A stretch of DNA of 21,811 nt from a virus: IMG/VR virus record IMGVR_UViG_3300035670_001363, positions 1-21,811 of that record; one strand, given 5' to 3'. Below the pieces are notes generated by a model. That model did no database searches, had not been told where the DNA came from, and worked only from the letters and a program-made list of their open reading frames with translations. Shown here one piece after another: positions 16,315 to 21,286 of the stretch; position 1 is the first letter of the stretch; each line of letters begins with the position of its first letter. Made by a program: the position numbers and the translations under genes.

Positions 16315-17618
16315 TGGGCGACCTTTCAAATTTCCGCGGTCGTGTCTCCCGCTTGGGTGATGTCAAGAGCATGACCCTGGCCGGTCCAGCCCTGCTGATC
16401 GACGACTCGATCCGCTGGCTGCGCACCGGCAAGTTGATCGCCTATGGCGCCGACTACGCGCCGCTGCTGGTCGATCAGCCCGGCCTGCTGGTCACGGCCT
16501 ACCCGGCGCGTGTCAGCAGCTACAACCAGGCCAACTACGCCAACCTGGGCGTGAAGTTCCTCCGCGCTGGCAGCAAGAACTGGCAGATCGATGGCGGCGT
16601 CAGCGGCGACCAGGTCGGCGTCCGCTATTCGGCCGACGGGTCGCTGACCTTCGCCACCAACGCCATCCTGGGCGCCACGGACTACTTGGTCGGGGCCTAT
16701 GGCGCCTTTGCCATCGGCAGCAATGTGGTCGTGTTCGGCAGCGCCGACACCAACCAGACCGGCTGCACCTACTCGGCCAATGGCGCCATCTTCGCTGCGC
16801 CAACCGGACTGCCGACCGGCAGCACGGTCAGCATCGCCTGCGGTGCGGCCAGCGCGTCGCTGGGTGTGATTCTTCGCGCCGATACGCCGGGCGCCAACGG
16901 GGCGGGCTTCTACACCACCACCGACGGTTCCAGCTTCACGAACCGCACGGGCACCGGCGGCACCAACGGCAGCATTAGCTCCATGCACTGGTCGCAGGCC
17001 GGCGCCCGTTTCCTCTACGTGGTGGGCACTGCCGCCCTGAACAGCACCACGGACGGCTACACGCAGACGGCCTTGACCCTGCCCGCCAATGTGAGCTTCG
17101 TGCAGGGCGATACCTGGGGCAAGCGCTTTGCCAGCAGCGCCAGCGCCTCGCTGTTCCTGCTCGCCGATGGCCGCGTGCTGCGCACCACCGATGGCGTGGC
17201 CTTCACCGCCATCGACCCGACGAATGGCGGCCTGCAGGCGAGCGTCGGTGCCCAGGCCGTCATCGGCTACGACCCGACGAACACCCGCTTCGTCATCGCC
17301 ATCAACGCCGGCGGCACCGCGGCGCCGGCCTTCCTGTTCTCCGACGACCAGGGCCTGACCTGGCAGATGAGCACCGCCTTCGAGGACTTCCACGCCGGCA
17401 CCAGCGTTGCCAACGCGCCCCGGGTGATGGGCTTTGGCGAAGCCACCGTCAGCGGCACGCGCTTCATCGCCGCGGCCGGCCCGGCCAGTGGCGGCGGCGG
17501 AGACCGCCTGTTCGACATCACCGGCATGGCGATGCGCACTCCGAGCTTTGTGGGCACCTACCGGGCCAGCAAGGTCATGGCGGATCTTGAGTTTCCTCAC
17601 TACCTGCGAGTCAAGTGA
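16314..17618 (+). CDS. Putative Asp-box beta-propeller tail fibre / receptor-binding protein
   Basis: This 434-residue protein is best described by its repeats. Asp-box-like motifs (S/T-x-D-x-G-x-x-F/W) occur at residues 106 (SADGSLTF), 154 (SANGAIF, degenerate), 202 (TTDGSSF), 245 (TTDGYTQT, degenerate), 291 (TTDGVAF) and 343 (SDDQGLTW). The spacing is 43 to 52 residues, as expected for blades of a six- or seven-bladed propeller. Such folds occur in sialidases and in Asp-box surface proteins. I see no clear sialidase active-site arginine triad, so a binding role is more likely than catalysis. The N-terminal ~60 residues probably attach it to the tail. I chose the ATG at 16314 (TGATG overlap). 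An in-frame start at 16272 lies inside the previous gene. Confidence 0.78.
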   Translation: MGDLSNFRGRVSRLGDVKSMTLAGPALLIDDSIRWLRTGKLIAYGADYAPLLVDQPGLLVTAYPARVSSYNQANYANLGVKFLRAGSKNWQIDGGVSGDQVGVRYSADGSLTFATNAILGATDYLVGAYGAFAIGSNVVVFGSADTNQTGCTYSANGAIFAAPTGLPTGSTVSIACGAASASLGVILRADTPGANGAGFYTTTDGSSFTNRTGTGGTNGSISSMHWSQAGARFLYVVGTAALNSTTDGYTQTALTLPANVSFVQGDTWGKRFASSASASLFLLADGRVLRTTDGVAFTAIDPTNGGLQASVGAQAVIGYDPTNTRFVIAINAGGTAAPAFLFSDDQGLTWQMSTAFEDFHAGTSVANAPRVMGFGEATVSGTRFIAAAGPASGGGGDRLFDITGMAMRTPSFVGTYRASKVMADLEFPHYLRVK

Positions 17619-18025
17619 TGTCCATCCAACTCTCCCCCGGCGTGCCGTCCCTCGACGCCAGCGACTTCCAAGCCACGCACAACGGCGTCACCTTCGGTCT
17701 GAAGCTCCGCCACCTTCCAACGCCGGACGGCTCCACGGTGACATCACTGCTGCTGGTCGAACGCAACGCCTCTGGGTCCTGGGACTTCAAGGCTGAGATT
17801 GACCGCGACTTCATCCCCGCCCTGGAGGCCGACATGAGCGCATGGCTGGCGAGCGCACTCGCCAAGATCAACCTCTGGCTGCGCCAGCGCTTCAGCGACG
17901 GCGGCAGCGCCCCGGCGCCCGGGCCGCTGCCCTCCTATGTGCCAGCGGCGCTCGGCACGCTGGACGGCATGCTGCGCGCGCTGAAGACGGAAATCGTTGC
18001 GGGTGTTCCACAGGTCAAGGCATGA
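17618..18025 (+). CDS. Hypothetical protein between fibre and receiver-domain genes
   Basis: I do not recognise this 135-residue protein. Residues 1-68 look beta-rich (QATHNGVTFGLKLRHLP, STVTSLLLVERNASGSWDF). Residues 70-93 are helical (IPALEADMSAWLASALAKIN). A Pro/Gly-rich linker (about 94-110) leads to a final helix (LGTLDGMLRALKTEI). There is no signal peptide or membrane segment. It overlaps the fibre gene as TGATG and the next gene as ATGA, so it is translated with the fibre/lysis string. It could be a fibre chaperone or a small tail component, judging by position only. Confidence 0.8.
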   Translation: MSIQLSPGVPSLDASDFQATHNGVTFGLKLRHLPTPDGSTVTSLLLVERNASGSWDFKAEIDRDFIPALEADMSAWLASALAKINLWLRQRFSDGGSAPAPGPLPSYVPAALGTLDGMLRALKTEIVAGVPQVKA

Positions 18026-18747
18026 CGCCTCCCAACAGCGCCTTCTTCGACAGCGACACCGTGCGACTTCTTGATGGCATCGGAGCCCAGGGCGCGCCAC
18101 AGTTGCGGGCGCTGCTGGTGGACGACGACCCAATCCAGCTGCAGGTCACCGGCATTGCACTGCGGCGCGCCGGCTTTGCCGTCTCCGCGGCCACGACCGG
18201 CAGCGAGGCCCTGCGCCTCTTTGCCGAGCACTTGTTCAACGTCGCCGTGGTCGACCTGGGTCTGCCTGACTCCGACGGCGTTGATGTCATTCAGTGGATG
18301 CGCCAGGCCCTGCACGGCCCCACCGTGCGCATCGTTGCCTGGACGTCAAGCACCGAGGAGGCAGTTCTCGAGCGCGCTCTTCAAGCAGGTGCTGATGACG
18401 TCTACCAAAAGCACCTCGGCCCGGCCGTCATCCTGGCCAAGTTCCAGCGCCTGGCGGCCGAGATTACCAACGAGTCCAGCACGGCGTCGCGGCTGCTGCG
18501 GCTAGAGAAGGTCATCGAGAGCTTTGCCAAGTCTCAGGAAGAGATGAGCGAGGCGATTAAAGGCATGCGAGCCGACATCGCTCCTATGCGTGAAGTCGTT
18601 CAGGACTGGATGGATGCGCAGGCTTTCAAGCGGTCGGTGCGCGACTTCTTCGGGCTACTGCGTCGCTTCTGGGTATGGATCGCTGCCTTTGCTACCGCAG
18701 TTGTGACCGTTTGGTCGGTCATTCAGCTGCCAAAGGCCCCGAAATGA
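18022..18747 (+). CDS. Response-regulator receiver domain joined to a coiled coil and C-terminal membrane helix
   Basis: Residues about 29-145 of this 241-residue protein are a complete CheY-like receiver domain. It has the acidic pair D34/D35 in LLVDDDPIQL, phosphoacceptor D78 in VAVVDLGLPDSDG, the switch Thr T108 and Lys K130 in DDVYQKHLGP. The D78-T108 and T108-K130 spacings (30 and 22) equal those of CheY D57-T87-K109. Residues about 156-198 form a charged, heptad-like helix. Residues about 214-236 (RRFWVWIAAFATAVVTVWSVI) are one membrane helix, preceded by Arg/Lys and followed by a short KAPK tail, which fits a cytoplasmic receiver. There is no DNA-binding or enzymatic output domain. It overlaps neighbours as ATGA on both sides, directly before the lysis genes. 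About a quarter of its codons end in A or T, more than most neighbours. Function unknown. Confidence 0.9.
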   Translation: MTPPNSAFFDSDTVRLLDGIGAQGAPQLRALLVDDDPIQLQVTGIALRRAGFAVSAATTGSEALRLFAEHLFNVAVVDLGLPDSDGVDVIQWMRQALHGPTVRIVAWTSSTEEAVLERALQAGADDVYQKHLGPAVILAKFQRLAAEITNESSTASRLLRLEKVIESFAKSQEEMSEAIKGMRADIAPMREVVQDWMDAQAFKRSVRDFFGLLRRFWVWIAAFATAVVTVWSVIQLPKAPK

Positions 18748-18926
18748 CGCAGCGGCCTATTGCCTGGCTGGTTATTGACTTGCGCGGCCGCCGCTCGGTC
18801 TACATCGACCGCTCCCGCGCCGAGTCCCAGGCGGTGGCACAGCACGGCGTGCTGGTGGAGCTGGTGCCGCTGGTGCCGCTTCATGAACCTGACCCGGGAG
18901 ATGATCGCCATGACGCTGCTGCCTGA
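18744..18926 (+). CDS. Small phage protein at the head of the lysis block
   Basis: This 60-residue protein begins MTQRPIAWLVIDLRGRRSVY and continues with DRSRAESQAVAQHGVLVELV, ending in an acidic/His tail. Small proteins of this AWLV...RR type are often found in phage late regions; I know of no defined function. AAAGG at 18732-18736 lies seven bases before the ATG, which overlaps the previous stop as ATGA. The frame is open to 18675, but that extension covers the membrane-helix coding part of the receiver gene and is rejected. The 3' end overlaps the holin gene by 17 bases. Confidence 0.72.
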   Translation: MTQRPIAWLVIDLRGRRSVYIDRSRAESQAVAQHGVLVELVPLVPLHEPDPGDDRHDAAA

Positions 18927-19125
18927 CTGGAAGCGCGTTGCGCGCAAGGCATGGAGCGTGCGCTTGGGCCTGCTGGCTGCGCTTCTGGGGGCGGCTGAGG
19001 TCGGGATTCAGCTCTTTGCGGTGAGCCGGCCGACCCCTTACCTGGCCATGGCTGCCGCGGTGCTGAGCTTGGCCGCAAGCATCGCCCGACTGGTGGCGCA
19101 ACCAAGGATGCACGATGAGCGCTAA
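18910..19125 (+). CDS. Holin
   Basis: This 71-residue protein has two predicted membrane helices, about residues 15-34 (VRLGLLAALLGAAEVGIQLF) and 40-58 (TPYLAMAAAVLSLAASIAR). The N-terminus is basic (LLPDWKRVARKAWS) and the end charged (QPRMHDER). The WKRV.RKAWSVRL opening is typical of small holins in phages of Proteobacteria. It would permeabilise or depolarise the inner membrane and so trigger the endolysin. Three in-frame ATGs exist (18883, 18901, 18910). I chose 18910 because GGGAG at 18896-18900 lies nine bases upstream. A longer form from 18883 would add nine residues, and such dual starts can give holin/antiholin pairs, though no evidence here requires it. It overlaps the endolysin gene by 11 bases. 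Confidence 0.85.
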   Translation: MTLLPDWKRVARKAWSVRLGLLAALLGAAEVGIQLFAVSRPTPYLAMAAAVLSLAASIARLVAQPRMHDER

Positions 19126-19591
19126 CCCGAAATTCAAACGCGGCGCGGCCGTTGGCCTTGGGGCCTCGGTGCTGGCCCTGGCGCTGCCGGTGGTTGCACT
19201 GTGGGAGGGCTTGAGCCTCACCCCCTACCGCGATCCCGTGGGGATCATGACCGTCTGCTACGGCGAGACCGCAGGCGAGATGCGCGAGTTCACGGCGGCA
19301 GAGTGCAAGACCAAGCTGCACGAGAGCCTAGCCGCGCACGGCGCTGACATTGCGGCCTGTCTCCCTGCCGGACTGCCCGAGCATGTTCAAGCCGCCAGCC
19401 TGAGCTTTGCCTACAACGTGGGCGCGCAAGCATTCTGCGGCTCCACCATGCGCCGCAAGCTGGCCGAAGGCGACCTGCTGGGCGCCTGCGCCGAGTTGAG
19501 CCGCTGGACCTACGCCAAGGGCAAGCAACTGCCTGGCCTAGTCAAGCGCCGCGCCGCCGAGCGGGCGATGTGCGAGGGCAGGAAAACATGA
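19115..19591 (+). CDS. Endolysin, GH24 lysozyme with N-terminal SAR-type anchor
   Basis: This 158-residue protein is a T4-type lysozyme that cleaves the peptidoglycan glycan strand. The catalytic signature E-x8-D-x5-T is exact: E31, D40 and T46 in WEGLSLTPYRDPVGIMTVCYG. Residues about 11-30 form a weakly hydrophobic Gly/Ala-rich segment preceded by a basic N-terminus (KFKRG), typical of a signal-arrest-release sequence that is exported by the host Sec system and stays membrane-tethered until depolarisation. Six Cys are present (C48, C64, C82, C108 and two near the C-terminus), as in lysozymes activated or stabilised by disulfides in the periplasm. AAGGA at 19104-19108 is a good ribosome binding site. 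The stop overlaps the spanin ATG. Confidence 0.93.
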   Translation: MSANPKFKRGAAVGLGASVLALALPVVALWEGLSLTPYRDPVGIMTVCYGETAGEMREFTAAECKTKLHESLAAHGADIAACLPAGLPEHVQAASLSFAYNVGAQAFCGSTMRRKLAEGDLLGACAELSRWTYAKGKQLPGLVKRRAAERAMCEGRKT

Positions 19592-20142
19592 CCCCCGACC
19601 AACGCCTCCTCGCCACCCTGGGCGGCTACCTGCTGGGCGCCGTGCTGCTGCTCGCCGGCGGCGCCTGGGTGGGCTACGCCTGGCGCGACCGCGGCGCCGA
19701 CCGCGACCTGGCCGAGTGCCAGCGCGCGCACGCCGAGGCCCTGGCCATCACCCTGCGCGCCGCGCAGGCGGCCGAGGGCGATTACCGCGCCCGCGAGGCG
19801 CAGATCCACGACCAGCACCAGGAGATCATCCGTGCCGCCAACACCGCCACCACTGCCGCGCGCGCTGACGCTGATCGCGTGCGCACTGCTCTTGACCGCC
19901 TGCGCCGCGCCGCAGCCGTTGCCCCCCGTGGTGGTGACCCCGCCGCGCATCCCGCCACTGCCGCCGGAAGCGCGCCAGCCGGTGCCGCCGCCGATCTGCC
20001 GCCCGACTTGCTCTGGCGGCTTGGCCAGGCTGCTGGAGAGCTCGCTGCTTTCGCCGATACCAGCCGCACCGCCGGCCTCGCCTGCGAGCGCGACGCCGAC
20101 TCGGTGAGGGCGGCGCTGCCGCGTCTAGGTGGCGCCCCATGA
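19588..20142 (+). CDS. Rz: Inner-membrane spanin (Rz-like)
   Basis: This 184-residue protein has one N-terminal membrane helix (about residues 8-30, LATLGGYLLGAVLLLAGGAWVGYAW split by Gly), followed by a long charged periplasmic helix (RDRGADRDLAECQRAHAEAL to RADADRVRTALDRL). This is the standard i-spanin form, which joins the Rz1 lipoprotein to fuse inner and outer membranes in the last step of lysis. The frame is open to a GTG at 19570, but the ATG at 19588 overlaps the endolysin stop as ATGA and has AGGA at 19580-19583. The C-terminal part (about 110-184) is Ala/Pro-rich, because the same DNA also encodes Rz1 in another frame. Confidence 0.9.
   Translation: MTPDQRLLATLGGYLLGAVLLLAGGAWVGYAWRDRGADRDLAECQRAHAEALAITLRAAQAAEGDYRAREAQIHDQHQEIIRAANTATTAARADADRVRTALDRLRRAAAVAPRGGDPAAHPATAAGSAPAGAAADLPPDLLWRLGQAAGELAAFADTSRTAGLACERDADSVRAALPRLGGAP
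19832..20107 (+). CDS. Rz1: Outer-membrane spanin lipoprotein (Rz1-like), nested in Rz
   Basis: This 91-residue reading frame lies wholly inside the Rz gene in the +1 frame. It has a signal peptide (ALTLIACALLL) ending in the lipobox L21-T22-A23-C24, followed by a Pro-rich mature part (PLPPVVVTPPRIPPLPP), both hallmarks of Rz1 o-spanins. The start is a GTG at 19832 with AGGAG at 19820-19824, seven bases upstream. After maturation C24 would be lipidated and the protein sorted to the outer leaflet side, where it binds Rz. It implies a Gram-negative host. Fully nested Rz1 genes are known from lambda-like phages. Confidence 0.9.
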   Translation: MPPTPPPLPRALTLIACALLLTACAAPQPLPPVVVTPPRIPPLPPEARQPVPPPICRPTCSGGLARLLESSLLSPIPAAPPASPASATPTR

Positions 20143-20669
20143 GCGCCATCCTCATCCAGGGCAACACCCGCGTGCCGCACCTGGTGTTCGCCGTCAGCCG
20201 ACGCACGCGCCTGCCCAGCGTCGTTACCCGCCTAGCCACCTCAGGCGCCCTCTGGTCGCACTCCGCCTTCTACGACGTGGAGCGCGGCGTCATGAACGAG
20301 GCGCTGCTGTTCAAGGGCATGGTGCAGACGCCTGTACACGAATGGGTGCAGCGCTACCCGAGCCGCGAGTTCTTCGCTGTGCCGGTGCCCGACCCGGCGG
20401 CCGGTATCGCCTGGCGTCGCTCCATCCTTGGCCAGGGCTACGACTACCTCGGCGCGCTGGGCGTGCCGTGGCGCGGCGACTGGCAGGCCGAGGGCCGCTG
20501 GTACTGCAGCGAGGCCGACACCGTCACCTGCCTGCACGCCGGCCGCCAGCTCTTCGTTGACCACGACGGCGTCGTCAAGAGCCGCGGGGTCTGCCCGCAC
20601 GACTTCTGGCGCGTGGGCCGCGCCTTGGGGCTCAGCCCGAGCCCGTCTTTCCTTCCCTCCCTGACCTGA
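20139..20669 (+). CDS. Putative permuted NlpC/P60-like (papain-fold) protein
   Basis: This 176-residue protein has the motif order of circularly permuted papain-fold hydrolases of the YiiX/NlpC-like type: a His in an N-terminal SHSAFYD segment (H41), Glu in MNEALLFKG (E54), and a Cys near the C-terminal side in RWYCSEAD (C123). The middle has HEWVQRYP, VPVPDP and GQGYDYLGALG, the last of which is common in this fold (an aromatic-rich loop before the Cys). Such proteins act as peptidoglycan amidases/peptidases or thioesterases; the substrate here is not known. Lambda-like phages encode an NlpC-type tip protein upstream of lysis genes, whereas this one follows the spanins. The start overlaps the Rz stop as ATGA. 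The C-terminal ~20 residues look unstructured. Confidence 0.7.
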   Translation: MSAILIQGNTRVPHLVFAVSRRTRLPSVVTRLATSGALWSHSAFYDVERGVMNEALLFKGMVQTPVHEWVQRYPSREFFAVPVPDPAAGIAWRRSILGQGYDYLGALGVPWRGDWQAEGRWYCSEADTVTCLHAGRQLFVDHDGVVKSRGVCPHDFWRVGRALGLSPSPSFLPSLT

Positions 20670-20681
20670 AAGGCACCTGCC

Positions 20682-21284
20682 ATGCAACTCTCTGTCGCTG
20701 CTCGCAACAACCTGCTCGAAGCCATCGAACTCACCTACAACGGCCAGACCTTGAGCGCCGGCACCGGCGCGGGCGGCAACGTCACGGGCACGGCTGCCCA
20801 ACCCAAGTTCCGCATCCACACCGGCACCATGCCGGCCAACTGCGCCGCTGCGCGCACGGGCACTACGCTCGTGGACATCACGTGCCCAGCAGACCTGATG
20901 TCCGCAGCGGCCAGCGGCGACAAGGCGCTGAACGGCACCTGGCAGGCCGCGGCTGCGGCCGCAGGTCTGGGCGGCTACTACAGCATCCTGGACAACGCCG
21001 GCACCACCTGCCACGAGCAGGGCCTGGTCTCCCAGCCGCACGCCGTGTCGACGGCCTACCTGCTCAACCAACAGGTGCACAACGCCGGCAACGTGTATCG
21101 CTGCACGACGGCCGGCACCAGCGGCGCGTCCAGCCCGCCGACGGGTACCGGCTCAGGCATCGCTGATGGCACGGCCGTGTGGGCCTACGTGGGTCCGCTG
21201 GACGTGGCGCTGGACAACAGCAACATCGGCAGCGGCCAGACGGTCACCATCACCAGCAAGACCCTCACGGCGCCGAACCCCTGA
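20682..21284 (+). CDS. Fibre-like protein with a carbohydrate-binding-like module
   Basis: This 200-residue protein looks like a virion structural or fibre component. The N-terminal half begins MQLSVAARNNLLEAIE and contains Gly/Thr/Ala-rich strands. Proteins starting this way are frequent in phage tail regions, but I know no defined role. Residues about 121-171 form a Trp/Tyr/Gly-rich module (AYLLNQQVHNAGNVYRCTTAG, then SSPPTGTG, DGTAVWAYVG), similar in plan to the modules in the genes at 14717 and 15619. GAAAGG at 20668-20673 lies eight bases before the ATG. The leader CTGAAAGGCACCTGCC closely resembles that of the tail tube gene. It ends only two bases before the next gene. Confidence 0.8.
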   Translation: MQLSVAARNNLLEAIELTYNGQTLSAGTGAGGNVTGTAAQPKFRIHTGTMPANCAAARTGTTLVDITCPADLMSAAASGDKALNGTWQAAAAAAGLGGYYSILDNAGTTCHEQGLVSQPHAVSTAYLLNQQVHNAGNVYRCTTAGTSGASSPPTGTGSGIADGTAVWAYVGPLDVALDNSNIGSGQTVTITSKTLTAPNP

Positions 21285-21286
21285 TC

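Noticed and set aside
16314-17618. Active sialidase
   Set aside because: Asp-box motifs are present, but I could not identify the arginine triad, Tyr/Glu pair or acid/base Asp expected of a sialidase, so only the fold is suggested.
18675-18743. Upstream extension of the small lysis-block protein
   Set aside because: It shadows the membrane-helix coding part of the receiver gene; the ATG at 18744 has AAAGG and an ATGA overlap.
18760-18909. Longer forms of the holin frame
   Set aside because: Upstream codons lie within the preceding small gene and yield an Arg/Ser-rich stretch; only the ATG at 18883 remains a possible alternative start, and it lacks a clear ribosome binding site.
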